Source: Sciurus carolinensis
Lineage: Eukaryota; Chordata; Mammalia; Rodentia; Sciuridae
Assembly: GCF_902686445.1 (NCBI RefSeq)
Contig: NC_062220.1
Span: 112,950,643-113,014,642 of the forward strand
Reading direction: 5' to 3'
Length of the DNA stretch: 64,000 nt
Notes under the pieces: model-generated
What the model was told of the DNA's origin: nothing
What the model saw: the letters and a program-made list of their open reading frames with translations, nothing else
Databases searched by the model: none
Part shown: piece after piece, positions 13,808 to 28,904 of the stretch
How positions within the stretch are numbered: position 1 is the first letter of the stretch
How the letters are laid out: the number at the start of each line of letters is the position of its first letter
Program-made: the position numbers and the translations under genes

Positions 13808-13925
13808 ATCATTCATAATTTTGTGAGGCAGATCCAGACCAAAATCAAAGATCTTCTACAGCAGATGGAAGAAGGACTGAAGACAGCTGACCCTCATGAT
13901 TGCTCTGCTTATACTGGTTGGACAG
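13808..13925 (+). CDS. LANCL2: LANCL2 exon 2 (LanC-like protein 2)
   Basis: The first visible coding exon follows a pyrimidine-rich tract and TTCTTAG and ends at CAG|GTGAG. It reads in phase 0 and leaves one base for the next codon. The 39 codons include KIKDLLQQMEEGL and TADPHDCSAYTGWTG, the segment that precedes the first helices of the LanC alpha/alpha barrel. LANCL2 is a eukaryotic relative of the lanthipeptide cyclase LanC. The family binds glutathione and zinc and is reported to add glutathione to dehydroamino acids in damaged proteins; LANCL2 is also reported as an abscisic-acid receptor and Akt regulator. The N-terminal myristoylation region is encoded upstream of the window. The DPHDCSAYTGW wording separates it from LANCL1 and LANCL3. 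Confidence 0.96.
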
Positions 13926-16612
13926 GTGAGAATATGGAATATAAGCAATTAATATGTTTTTTTCTTGGATTATGAGATGTAAGACTTGGCTTTGAATTTT
14001 CATTTCTTTTAAAGTGGTAAAGTTTTATACTGTTGAATTTGTCAACTATATCTTCATTGATAGATGCTTTGGAATTTTATTTCTAAAGAAATATTTTCTG
14101 CCTGAAGTTTGACTTTTAATGTATTATAGTATGTGGTATTTTTCCAATTATTTAACCTAATCTATAACTGTGAAAATATATAATAAAAATAAACTTGCAT
14201 AAGGGTTAGGTGTATGTTGTTTTGCTTTGGTTTGTTGTCATTGTTGCTTTAGTCTTTGTGACAAGTTGTGCTTGAATGATTTCTCTGGTCTGCTTCATAA
14301 ACTGTTTACCCTACTGCTTGAACTCATTTTGACTCATTTGTACATGTAAGGATTTTCATTTAAATTTTAATAATAACAGTTAAGCAAGCAGTAATGTACT
14401 TTAATTTAAAAATGTAATTTCAAAATTAACTTTTCTTAATGAATCTTTATATTCTTATTGTTTTACCAGGTAGCCAAAACATTGTAATAGCTATTTGGAG
14501 TATATAAAGGAAATAAGACAGACCTTGTACTTAGGGATTAGACTAAAGTCTGATTAAATTGCTAATGAAAATTTTTATATAAATTTAGAGGCATTTCTTG
14601 TTAAATTGTTATAGTTGAATTAATAAATAACATAGACACAGGTATACATGTTAGAGCTACCATCAACCAAAATCTGTTTTTGCCATTCATAGCCAAATAT
14701 GGCAACCCTGATAATTATGTACTTATATTTATTTTAGCGATGTTTCATTTATTATTTGCCTTTTATGGATACAACATTTAGATAGTGACATTAGAAGTAT
14801 ATATTTCAGACTTATAAACCCAGATAGACATGGACCAAGTTCAATTACAGGGCCAAAAAATATTATCCTAAATGTAAAATGAGATATTTGTGGTTAACCA
14901 GAAGGAAAATACAAAGAATATTTTGGGAAGAAGATTGTATTTGGGAAAAAACAGTAACATAGCTATTAGTAGCACAGGTTTCCCTTAAAAAGTCTTTTAC
15001 TTACAGTTTCCTTTTACTGTTGACAAAGGGTTTTTAAAAAAAACTCTTATAGTTTGGTTCTAAACTGACTATGCATACAGTTATTCAGAAAGCTTTATAA
15101 TAAACTAGGAGGGCAACTACATTAGGACCTCTGGGAATCTGTATTCCTTAAGAATCCTCATCGATTGCCTTCTTCTGGAATCAGTGGTAGAACCACCATG
15201 GAGGTATTTTGTTTCAATGATATAGAATAGAACTTAGGGCTTTGGGGTTCAGGAAAAAGTATAGAATCTGCTTAGATCCATACCTTTCCATCTTTTCTCT
15301 TAAAATCATCCAGGGTAAGAAGAATGAATGAAGCATCCATAACTTATCCCTTTTGCAAAACTTTGAGACAGACAAAAAACACTCAAATGAGTGTGGAAAT
15401 AAATGTACAAAATGAGTGTGGAAAACCGTGACATAGCAGGGAAGGAAAGCCAGAGGGTCCAGGAGTAGCAGACTCCTGCCCCTTCTCACTCCCCATGTTC
15501 AACAAGGAGTGATTCCCAGGAGTGAGCCATACCCTCAACAGAAACTTTTGTGGGCACATCTGAGTGTAAAGTGAGCAGGCAATGCTGGGCAAGGCAGAGG
15601 AGAAAAGGCATGAACAGTGTACAAGGAAAGAGTTCAAGCCTTCAAAAAGGTGGGTCGCTCTGCAAGGCAGAAGCAGCATCCTTGGTGGCAATGGCTAATG
15701 ACTTAAGGCAGGAAGGAAACGGCAATGACTGACACCCTCCTGAAACATGAAAAGATGTGGGAATGAAGGGAAATTTGGCCACCAGAAGTCACCACCTATT
15801 AAAGAAACTGTTGTTCATTACTTAGCCAGAGGAGGATGCCCTGGAGAAAAAGCAAAAACAACTATGAAAGCTACCCTAACCATTTTCCTTTGCTAGGGAA
15901 TCTTCCTGTCAATAATTGGTTTAGAAAAATATAATATATTCACATTTAAGAAAAAAATTGTTATATCCATAATATAAGGAATAAAAATGGAATATCAGAA
16001 TTTCATAATGGAAGAAGGAAGCACAAGGAAAATGCCACTGCAATGTGGAGAAAAATTGGCAGTACTTTCAACATGACTTTTGTAAAAACTTATTTAAGCA
16101 GTAAGTTCGTAAAGCAGAAATAAAGGCATTGGGAGAAGAGAGGGCCAGAAAACAAGAGCCTATAATATAAGAATTGGCAGACCAAGAAAAGAATTGACCC
16201 AAGAAAGTTATTTAAGAAATAAAAACTAAAGTACAAAAAGCTGAAGCAACACTCAGCTGATACCAAGGAACTGTCAGCAGCACCGTGAAAAGCCAAGTAT
16301 TTTTCTTGTCTAGAAAAGTTTCAATACATGTTTTCTGAATAAATATATTACTAAGGGGGAAAGGCAAATAAAAAGAAACAAAAATCAACTGAAGAGAAAC
16401 TCCTGGTTTTCAGTCAGACATGGAAGGATTTGCTACTCCATCCTAACAAGAGAAAAGCTGAACAAACTGAAACATCAGTTGTTAGATCTATCAGAGAAGT
16501 TAGGTCACAAGGCAAACTGCTTTATCACAAATTGGAAAGACAGGTTGATGCAAAGAGTTAGAACTAACAGGAGCCAGTGCCAGTTAGTACCAACAAATTT
16601 AATTACAGATTG

Positions 16613-17040
16613 TGTTAGTCAGTTTTTCATCACTGATAAAATACCATAAAAAGTCATCCTAAAGGAGGAAATAAGATTTATTTGGTCTCCTTGGTTTCAG
16701 ATGTTTCAGTTCATGGTCAGTAGGCTGTATTGTTTCTGGGTGTGTGGTGAAGCAGAACATCAATGGGGTAAGGAAGAGTCTGTGGCAGAGCAAAGCTCTC
16801 ACCTCATGGCATCCTGGAAGCAGAAAAAGTAGAGAAGAGGCCAGAGACAAAATAGACCCAAATGACCTACTTCCTTTAATTTGGCCCCACCTCCTAAAAA
16901 TGCCATCATCCATGAACTCATTAATGAATTTATCCATTGATTGAGGTCAGAGCTCTTGTGATACAATCACTTTCCAAAAATCTCAGCTCTGAATATTGCT
17001 GCACTGGGGACCAAGCCTTCCACACATAAGCCAAACCATA
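16613..17040 (-). mobile_element. ERVL-MaLR LTR
   Basis: TGTTAGTCAGTTTTTCATCA start, 'ccccacctcctaaaaatgcc' block and 'ccaagccttccacacataag' end, the same family plan as 11520-11900. Confidence 0.75.
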
Positions 17041-19247
17041 AAAGAGATTTAATTGACTTTTATTCATAATTCACGAATTGAGGCATCCTCTATTCTACAA
17101 AACAGTTGGAGAGCTCCCACCTGGCAGTGGCAGAACAGTGGGTTTTGTAAGGTAGGAACAAGGAAACAAGAATAGAACAAAGCTGGTTGGTTAACATCTA
17201 GTTACTTCAGCTTATTATTATTATGTAAGGCTTAACGCAGAAGAGACCTCCTTATTCTGACACAAGTAGACTGAAATCTGTTTTCAGGAAAAACTGGTCT
17301 GTTTTGGGATCTATCTACTGCCTTGAAGTTTCAGTTTATGTAACATTTAGCATGAATGACTCCATTTGGTTAATTCTGGGGCCTTGTGCAACAGTTCAGT
17401 CTAAAACAATGGGCTCTCATAATTTTTGTTTAGCAGTAGGAAAACCTAAATTGTATTTGATTAATTCCTGGAGGATTAGTGTTGAACAAATCTGAGAGAT
17501 AAAAAGTCCAGGGGGTTATAATCATAGGACCCCATACTATGCACCTTGCTCCAAAAGCTCTACCAGGTCTTTACAGTGAATATTGGAGAAAAATTCGCTC
17601 AAGCTTTGAGCAAAAGGAGGGAAAAAGGAAATCATTTTGAAATACCTCAGAGCACTCTGTTCTTAACAAAGCCTATCCTCTGGAGAAACTTTTACCAGAT
17701 CCTGACCAGATCCTATGTTTTAACATAGCCAAACCTACCTGGGAGAAGGAAAACACCCATGTCCAATTGACTCTAACCTTCAATATTGGGGAAGTGAAAT
17801 AATTAACTCCAGCTCCCTCTGGACATTCTGGCCCTCTAAGGGGGACTGGGGGTGAGAGGTACTGGTGAAGTTCACAGTTCCAGGGGCCCAGGCTTGCCAG
17901 AAGATGGAGACCATGGGACTATGGACTATGAACCACTTCCCCTTTTTTCAATAAAAAGTTGCAAAGCATGATGATCATTTTATTTTTATTTGTCCTCATT
18001 TACTTTAAAATACTTAAAATTTGTAAGTTTTTAGGTCCTCAGGTTAACCAGAAGAGCATTCTATTTAGAAGTTTCTGAATCAGTCTGGGAGTACTTATTT
18101 GTAAATTTTTTATCATGATTATTATGTTTGAGATTCATCCATATTTAACTTTTAACTCTTCTCTAATGTTTACATAAATTTACATTTTTTTAAATTCGGA
18201 AAACACTTACTGGAGGAGATAATAAGCAATTCATACAGAAGAATTTTTTTTCAGCTTCTAAATAAGCTACTTTAGATCCCAATGTCTTTTTAAAGAAATG
18301 GATAAGGACGAAAGAAGGATTGTTCAAAACAGTAAAGTGTTAAGTATTAATTTGAAAGGGCCATGGGATACCCTAAATAGGAAAACTGAACAAAGCAGCA
18401 ACTAGATATTTAGAGAACCTTAAAAAGCAAAATAAAAAACAGTAAAAATCAGAGGAGGGTATTAGGTAAAGACCAGAATATTGAAGAACATAAATTCTAC
18501 ATTAAAGGGATGAGTTGTTTGGCCTTTCCACTGTCATATCATCTCTTTCAATACGTTTCTCCACAACATATTTTATTAAATATATATTTATACTGATTCC
18601 TATTGCACTTCGCTGCCATACTGACTTCTTTTTGTTAACACATATTAATATACATGTTAATGGGGTCAGTGATAACACCAGACATTTGTTCAGTGTGCGT
18701 GGTTCATATCCAGCCATTCTTCTACCCTCCTCCCATAGCAACTTTTTGTACCCAGGCATTAAACTATGCTTCTTTAAGAAACTGTACATCATCCTCCACA
18801 GGTAGCAAAAACCCTTTTGTGGTTCATGTGAAGATACGGGTGTTCTTCAGTCTAAAACAGAAAGATTGTGTAGGTGATAGTCTGTACGTGTGGTGGTCTA
18901 TAAATGGTGATCTGACTCACTGGTCACTTGGATGGGTTGATCACTGAAGAAAATTGAAAAAAAAATATGACAAATAGAAAAATTAGAAAAAGTGTATAAA
19001 ATCCAGAAAGGTATTATTTAATTTGGGGTAGCGTGAAAGGAAATTATTGTATAAGAATTTAAAAGAAAGGGGATTCAAGTAGGACCCCATCCTCGGTATT
19101 TCAGCCTTGATACTTCATCTCTTATTTAAGAGTAAGAGCGTGGATTCACTGTGCCAGACCAGTTATCAAGATAACAGATTTATATTTGTACCCTTCCTTT
19201 TTTTTATGATTTCCTTGTTTGTTTGTTTGTTTTTTTTTTCCTTTTTA

Positions 19248-19259
19248 AGAAATATTTGA
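19248..19259. repeat. Left target-site duplication of the GLUD1 retrocopy
   Basis: AGAAATATTTGA occurs here, directly after CTTTTTA, and again at 22388-22399, directly after the A-run that ends the retrocopy. A T-run followed by A is the usual L1 endonuclease target. Confidence 0.88.
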
Positions 19260-22387
<3,128 letters not shown>

Positions 22388-22399
22388 AGAAATATTTGA
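22388..22399. repeat. Right target-site duplication of the GLUD1 retrocopy
   Basis: A perfect 12-base copy of 19248-19259. It fixes the 3' end of the retrocopy and shows the poly(A) tail has shrunk to about seven bases. Confidence 0.88.
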
Positions 22400-22535
22400 C
22401 ACAATTTTTTGATGTTGCCCCTTCAGAAAATGTGGGGTTTGTGTAGAAGAATTTATATCATGTAATTAAAAAATAATATTTTGACAGTAAAAGGAAAGAC
22501 AGTAATAATTTTCTTTTGGGTGGGGATCATTTCAG

Positions 22536-22743
22536 GCATAGCCCTTTTGTACCTGCAGCTGTACCGGGTCACTTGTGACCAGACATACCTGCTCCGATCT
22601 CTGGATTATGTAAAGAGAACACTTCGGAACCTGAATGGTCGCAGGGTCACTTTCCTCTGTGGAGATGCTGGGCCCCTTGCTGTAGGAGCTGTGATATATC
22701 ATAAACTCAAAAGTGACTGTGAATCCCAGGAATGCATCACAAA
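22536..22743 (+). CDS. LANCL2: LANCL2 exon 3
   Basis: The exon starts after ATTTCAG and ends at ACAAA|GTGAG. The first two bases complete a glycine codon with exon 2, giving the family motif YTGWTGIALLYLQLY, and the last two bases complete a lysine with exon 4. The encoded 69 residues include LDYVKRTLRNLNGRRVTFLCGD and AGPLAVGAVIYHKL, the second barrel repeat with the conserved CGDAGPLA turn. There is no stop in frame and no indel against the remembered LANCL2 protein. The exon lies only about 150 bases downstream of the GLUD1 retrocopy, which shares its orientation. Confidence 0.97.
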
Positions 22744-22892
22744 GTGAGTTATTAAAACTGGAATCATTTTCTTTAAATTCTTAGTTGAAACTCTAGCTAT
22801 AGAAAAATAGTCAAAAAAGTAATTATTTTTAACTTAATCTCCTGTTACAAACAGGTCCCCCTATGAAGTGAAAGTGTCTGTATGTCCTCTTC

Positions 22893-23104
22893 TTTTTTTT
22901 TTTTTTTTTTGTACCAGAGATTGAACCCAGGAGTGCTTAACCACTGAACCACATCCCCAGCTTGTTTTTTAATTTTTAATTTTGAGACACTCGCTAAGTT
23001 GCTTAGGGGCTCCCTAAATTGCTGAGGCTGATTTGAACTTGGCAGTCTTCCAGCCTCAGCCTCCTGAGCCCCTAGGATTACAGGTATGCACCACTGCACC
23101 CAGC
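22893..23104 (-). mobile_element. B1-dID composite SINE, minus strand
   Basis: T-run, ID part 'ttaaccactgaaccacatcc', then B1-like part 'cctcagcctcctgagcccct'. Confidence 0.85.
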
Positions 23105-23596
23105 TATATGTCACTCTGAGTATTATAGTGGAATCAGGTTTTCTTTCTATTCGAGCATGAGTGTGTCTTAATTTCAGAGGGACTTTAATCATTTTTCCTA
23201 AACAATTTTTGGTTGCTTTCAATGTGTGAAAATTAGCTCACATGCTTTAGATCCACAAGAATCAATTAATCATAGGTTCAACTTTTAACTGATTAGTTTT
23301 ATTAATGAGGAGCAATTAAGGAATGTAAGTTTTATTGTACCTATTGGTGTATATTCCCTCTTGAAGAAGTAGAAATCAGGGCTTACTTCTAGGACCTGAT
23401 GGAGTATCTAGCACATGTTAGTTAATGTTTGTTGAAAGGTAGAATGACTCACACTCATTACTAAGCACTGGCAGCATTTCAGGGCCATTTTTATTTAGAT
23501 TTTAAATCACTTTGTTCTAATACTGGATTTCAAAATGAAATATATTATGGTACATGGTTTAAAATAAATACAAAGGTAGAAATTTTGAGCAGAAAG

Positions 23597-23645
23597 ATTT
23601 TTTTCTTTCTTTCTTTAATGGTGCTGAGGATGGGACCTAGGACCT
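23597..23645 (-). mobile_element. ID SINE, left half, interrupted by an LTR
   Basis: 'ggtgctgaggatgggacctag' is the tail-side half of a minus ID; the body resumes at 24150 after the LTR. Confidence 0.75.
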
Positions 23646-24149
23646 TGTAACAACGTGGCTAGAGGCCTGACTCTGGAGATCAAAAAATTCAGGTTCAGCT
23701 ACTTGCCCCAAAAACTAAATAGGAAAGGTAACTATATAGAGTATGAAAGGAACTTTAATCAGTGTAGCTACACCAAGAAGACAAGGGGATCCATGTCCTT
23801 AGTCCTGTCTTTGAGGTACTAACATTTACTTTGAGGTTTTATAGAAAGAGGAATAAGTACAAGGTTGTTTGCACAGCTTAAGGCTTTTCATAACTGCCAA
23901 GCAGGTGATCTTGATTAGGCATGCTTTGTCCATCATTATCTCTTGATTGGTCAGGCTGGGCCTTTTCCAAGATAAGAAAATTGCAGGGGATGTCGCTGGG
24001 CAGGGGATGGGGTAAAGGAAAGCTTCAGCTCATTACGAGATGTTTATCCATCAGACCTGGATAATGGAGGCAGAGATTCCAAGTCTTCATTCTTGCTTTT
24101 AATCACCCATGGAACATTTGCAAGAAAAAGAGTCTAAGTCCTTGTTACA
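23646..24149 (-). mobile_element. LTR (probably class I ERV), solo, nested in an ID SINE
   Basis: About 504 bases bounded by TGTAACAA at the left and TTGTTACA at the right, the inverted TG...CA ends of an LTR. On the minus strand a TATAAAACC-type box is followed by a promoter-proximal segment, then ATTAAA and a U5-like segment. It interrupts an ID SINE whose two halves flank it. No internal viral genes are present. The class is inferred from layout and the target duplication is not clear. Confidence 0.7.
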
Positions 24150-24198
24150 CTTGTACATGCTAAGCACACACTCCACCACTGAGCTACATCCCCAGTTC
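24150..24198 (-). mobile_element. ID SINE, right half
   Basis: 'cttgtacatgctaagcacac' to 'gagctacatccccag' completes the ID body begun at 23597-23645. Confidence 0.75.
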
Positions 24199-24398
24199 AG
24201 ATATTTTGTTCATAATTTTTACATTTGAAAGAGGAATTAGCAAAGTAGAGAAATTTTAGTTTTGGGGGTTTGGGGGTGCTTTTTAAAATCATAGTTTTAA
24301 ATTTAAAAATAAATACATTAAAGTGATGGGTTATTTGTTTCAGAAAGCAGCATTTTAGATATTTTTAGGGAAAACAGAATTTTTTTCTTGTTGTTTAG

Positions 24399-24546
24399 AC
24401 TTTTGCAGCTGCACAAAAGCATTGTCTGCCAAGAGTCAGAGCTTCCTGATGAGCTGCTGTATGGTCGGGCAGGTTATCTGTATGCCTTACTGTACCTGAA
24501 CACCGAGATTGGCCCCGGCACTGTGTGTGAATCAGCCATTAAAGAG
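24399..24546 (+). CDS. LANCL2: LANCL2 exon 4
   Basis: The acceptor is TTGTTTAG and the donor is AAAGAG|GTATTG. One base completes the split lysine, then 49 codons follow in frame. They include LLQLHKSIVCQESELPDELL and YGRAGYLYALLYLN, the LanC repeat with the conserved YGRAGY motif. The exon ends in phase 0 with IKE. The strong match and uninterrupted frame make this certain as LANCL2. Confidence 0.97.
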
Positions 24547-25664
24547 GTATTGTGGGATTACTGACATCTATGTGCATTCCAAACTATTTACTAGCATGGA
24601 CTTATGTTAGTAGCTGGGCTCTGCTTCTAGTTTGAATTAGTTTTTTAAAGCATCTCATAAAAATTAAAAATTAGCTGCTTTTCTTTTTGGAATATATTCT
24701 TTCGAAGTCTATATACTTTTCCATCCTTTATTGATACAGCTGGTTTTACTGGAACCTGACAACAACAGGAGCTTCAAAAAGTTAGAATGTTTATTTTTCT
24801 TTTGTGAGTTCTCTGAGGTGACTATATATGGTGACCTATCTTTTTTTTTTCACTCTACTATCCTAGAGGCATATTTTTAAATGCTAGTTTGGTATCTTTA
24901 GCCCAAGGAAGAGGAAAGGGAGAAGCATCTTCCTTTATAAGGACTACATCTTTGTTTTTCACCTCATTCCTGCTCACACTGCATTGCCAGAAATTAGTCA
25001 AATGACTTTGTTTAGCTGTTTCTAGCTAGGAGACCAGATGCCCAGCTAAAACTTGGAGTACTCTATCAAAAGGATGAGAAGAGCATAGATTTGAGGAAAC
25101 AATTAGTGTCTTTGCCAAATAGTCATTCCAAACATGACATTCTTGTGATCTGACAAATCTTTCAGCTGACCACATTGCATTAACTTTTCATCAATGAAAC
25201 TAAGTCCTGCAATCTTTCCTGTAAGGTGTGTTTGCCAGGGTTTGGGGCAAAACATTGCAACTACAAAGCCACTAAAAAAAAAAAAAAAAAAAAAACTTGT
25301 GGTGTTAAGGATCAAACCTAGTGCTTCACACATGCTAGGCAAGTGCTCTGCCACTGAGCTATAACCCCAGCCCTGGGACCATTTTTAATGGAAAGTTTTT
25401 CCAGATTTTAGTTGACTTTTCATAGAAAGAACTTTTGTTTCCTTTCGTAAACAGTTTTTGCTCTCTTTTTCTATTCTGTGTTGTCTTCTGATTCTTCTCT
25501 GCCCACGTTTATTAATTAATAAGATAAAAATGACTGTTAGGTACTAATTGTTTAAAGAGTTTTAGATTAAATAATCTCTATAAATACATACATGTTAATG
25601 TTAATTAGCCCATAACAGCATGTGTGTACATTTTTAGATTTATGGTATCTCATTGCCTCTGTAG
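24547..25664 (+). other. LANCL2: LANCL2 intron 4
   Basis: 1.1-kb intron with an ID-derived SINE at about 25274-25372. Outside it I see only unique-looking A/T-rich DNA. Confidence 0.85.
25274..25372 (-). mobile_element. ID SINE, minus strand, with an A-run at its tail side
   Basis: ID body 'ccactgagctataaccccag' in minus orientation. The left side has a 22-base A-run where a T-run is expected. Confidence 0.75.
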
Positions 25665-25811
25665 GTCGTCAATGCTATTATTGAATCCGGTAAGACCTTA
25701 TCAAGAGAAGAAAGGAAAACTGATCGCTGTCCCCTATTGTACCAGTGGCACAGGAAGCAGTATGTTGGAGCAGCCCATGGCATGACTGGGATCTACTACA
25801 TGTTAATGCAG
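25665..25811 (+). CDS. LANCL2: LANCL2 exon 5
   Basis: A 49-codon, phase 0-0 exon between CTCTGTAG and CAG|GTAAAT. It encodes VVNAIIESGKTLSREERK and then QYVGAAHGMTGIYYMLMQ, with the GAAHG motif typical of LanC-like proteins before the zinc-site repeats. An alanine-to-threonine change in AAHGMTG relative to the human protein as I remember it is conservative for this loop. Length and phase match the family gene structure. Confidence 0.97.
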
Positions 25812-26736
25812 GTAAATAACAATACTCTGAAATACTAATACAGCAAACACATTACAATATATTAGTCAGATACAAATGGGAAATGAAATTCTTAGACAAA
25901 CAAAGCTGGCTGAATTGAAATAAGTTCCTCCTCTGAATCACAGTTTCTTAAACTCTGCTTCATGAACATGAGAATTCCAAGAGTACATTCTGTATGTAGT
26001 TGTTTATCGCCCACACTTTTCTTCTGTCCTTGTCCTTCTGCTGATTAAAGTAGAAACTTTTTTAATAGGAACAGAGCTTCAGGGAGGAAAAGGGCCTCTT
26101 GAATCCAAACTGAGGTAGAACCTTTGTTATATTCAGATGTCCTCAACTTGCTGTCAGTTTTGTTCTGAATTTTTAACAAGTTTATTGCTATCGTTATGAT
26201 CTTGTCCCTTAATCATCTGTGATACCTACTGAATTAAGAACCCACACTTCTGTGAAGTAGTTAGACACCCACCCCAGATATTACCTCAACTAATGCTTGT
26301 AGCCTTATGTCCTAGGACTCCCTTCTGTGCTAAGTATACAGTCTCCTTTTTCTTTCTTAAAATTTAAGCCTTTCTTTATTCTACAAAATCACAAAGCTAG
26401 TGAGTCAAAGAATATGAATTAGAATTTAGATATCTTTGACTGAAAGACTATTTTAAAATTTTTTTTTTACTTCAGATTCCTTTTTTTAAAAAGTATTACA
26501 CCATGCTGCAACTTACCTAAAGGAAAATAGAAAATTCATATCCAAACAAGACCAAAACTTCCTTTTCTGGCAATTAGTTGTCTTTGTTAATTATTGTAGA
26601 AAGCAAACATGCATATATTCCAGTTGTGGATTTTCTTAATAATGTAGGCATGTATTTCCAAAATAAGCAGAATTCCATCTCAATTTAAAAATAACTGTTA
26701 CTCGCAGAACAGTTAGTAGATTTGTGTGTGTATGTG

Positions 26737-27162
26737 TGTATTAGAGTTCTCTAGAGGCACAGAACCAATAGGAGACATAAATATGCATACACATACCTGA
26801 AGAAATTTATTATAGGAATTGACTTTGTGCAAATATGATGGCTGAGAAGTCCCACAATCTGCCATTTGTAAGCTTGGTACCTGATGGTGTAAATCATAGT
26901 CCAGGGACAGGAAGAGACTGATGCTTCAGTTCCAAGTAGGCAGGTTGGTAGGAAGGGGGAACTTCTTCCTCCTCCTTTTTTCTATTTTTGACTTCAGTGG
27001 ATTAGATGATACCTACCCACAGTGAAGCTGACCACCTACGTTACTGAGTCTAGCAATTCAATTGCTAATCTCAACCTGAAAGACACTCCCATACATACCC
27101 AGAAATAATGGATTGGGATACCCCATTGGCTCAGTCAAGTGAACACACAAAATTAACCATCA
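26737..27162 (-). mobile_element. MLT2-like ERVL LTR, minus strand
   Basis: Begins TGTATTAGAGTTCTCTAGAG and ends 'aattaaccatca', the reverse layout of the 28905-29474 element family. Confidence 0.6.
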
Positions 27163-27436
27163 GAGGAGATACTCTTGTTTTCCCTGAAAAGTGTTTTAAC
27201 TGGTGACTCAGGAACCTATTATTGTTTTTGTTTTTGTTTTACATGATAAAACCATTAGGGAAAACAATAATGTGAGAATCGCATTGATGTGGTTTAGATT
27301 CAGGTATTGAGGTTGATTTTGTTGCATATTAGGAGTTTCTCTGAGAGAAATACAAATCATGAAATTTCCCTTTTTGTGCTTTTTAAGTGAGGAACGTGTT
27401 CACACTATTTAGTAAGTATTCTGTTTAGAAATTTGT

Positions 27437-27650
27437 TACTGGGCATAGTGGTGCACGCCTGTAATCCCAGTGGCTTAGGAGGCTGAGGCAGGAGGATCAC
27501 AGGTTCAAAGCCAGCCTTAGCAAAAGCGAGGTGCTAAGCAACTCAGTGAGACACTGTCTTTAAATAGAATGCAAAATAGGTCTGGGGATGTGGTTCAATG
27601 GTCGAGTGCCCCTGAGTTCAATCCCCAGTACCTACCCCCTGCAAAAAAAA
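27437..27650 (+). mobile_element. B1-dID composite SINE, plus strand
   Basis: 'gcacgcctgtaatcccagtg' left part and 'gggatgtggttcaatggtcg' ID part. Perfect 11-bp duplication TAGAAATTTGT at 27426-27436 and 27651-27661. Confidence 0.9.
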
Positions 27651-28252
27651 TAGAAATTTGTATTTTTTAAAAAAAATAGATATTAAACAGTGTGATGACA
27701 CTGGATGAGAGCTGACTCTGCATTTCCCTCCCCTATTCCACATTTCCTGCTGGTGTGGTAGCATAGTCCTGTGGTGGTAGTATGCATTGTATGCTGTCAC
27801 TTAAACAGAACTTCACTTTCATAATGCATAACTAAAACAATTCTTCTCTTGAAAATCCTTTCAAAATGACAAGAAAAACAAAAAAAAGTAGAGGCCCATA
27901 TTCTTAATTGAAACATGAACCTAGGAGACACCTAGGGCCCCAAACTTGTGAATATATAAACTGGAAAGAGGTGAATGAATGACAGATGTCCTAACAGGAT
28001 AGAAGAAGATAACACAAAAGTGCCTAAAGTGAGGCTACCAGAAGGAATCTAGCCAGTTTCTCCTGAAAACTCAAAGACTGAGGAGTGTCAAGTGTGATGT
28101 ACCTTAAAAATGGCACCAGACAGGTGTCTGTATGGCAGTGAGGGCAGTTTTATTTGTATAAGGAGCCATTGGTTCTCTGTTAGTGTGTCCACCCAGCACA
28201 GTGAGACTAGTCCTTTTCTTAAATCCTATTGGAGATAAGAGGATTTAGGTCT

Positions 28253-28620
28253 GTGTTTTATTCAGTTTTCTCATTACTGTGACCAAAAGACTTAACACAA
28301 GCAATTAAAGGAGGAAAAGTTTATTTGAGGGGCTCACAGTTTCAGAGGCCTCAGTCCATAGATACCTGTGTCCATTCCTTGAGGCTTGAGGTAAGGCAGA
28401 ACTTCAGAATAACATAACAGAGGAAAGCAGGTCAGGACCTGGCCACCAAGAAGCAGAGACTTCACTCTCCAGGGACAGAATATACACCCCTAACGCAGGC
28501 CCCCCATGACCCACTTCCTCAAGCCCCATCCTACCTGCCTTCTTTTACCACTCAGTTAATCCCTATCAGAGGATTACTTTACTAATTACAATTCTCATAA
28601 CCCAGTCATTTCACCTCTAA
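28253..28620 (-). mobile_element. ERVL-MaLR LTR (3' part lost)
   Basis: MaLR plan on the minus strand: 'ctcattactgtgaccaaaag' then 'ggaggaaaagtttatttgag' and 'cccacttcctcaagccccat'. It stops before the usual right end. Confidence 0.7.
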
Positions 28621-28904
28621 CAGTCTGGAAGAATTGAACCTGCTCTTCTGATTAGAGATAGCCAGGTATAGAAGAGAGTGAAGGGGCTTGAATGAAAGTC
28701 CACATAGTTGTGTGATGAAATCGCTCTCTGCCACAGCCAGCCTAGTCTCAGGCATCCCCCAGTCCCTACCCAATGCAATGGGAAACTCTACCTCCCCCAG
28801 ATGAGGGGCTGAGTCTCCTTTTTTTGAGAAAACAACAAGCTCAGATAAAAGATTTACAGACATAGTTATTTGAAAGTTCCCATTAAAAAAATTAGCTAGC
28901 CATC

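Larger units (their letters stand above)
22744..24398 (+). other. LANCL2: LANCL2 intron 3
   Basis: 1.65-kb intron. It contains a minus-strand B1-dID SINE (22893-23104) and an ID SINE split by an LTR (23597-24198). The stretch 23105-23596 has no feature I can assign. Confidence 0.85.

Noticed and set aside
15214..15732. 60-102-codon frames on both strands near 15.5 kb
   Set aside because: No domain, no splice context with LANCL2 and no conserved wording; treated as intronic chance frames.
18502..18947. Overlapping 96-97-codon frames on both strands in intron 2
   Set aside because: Open on both strands at once and with no recognisable protein; typical of chance open frames.
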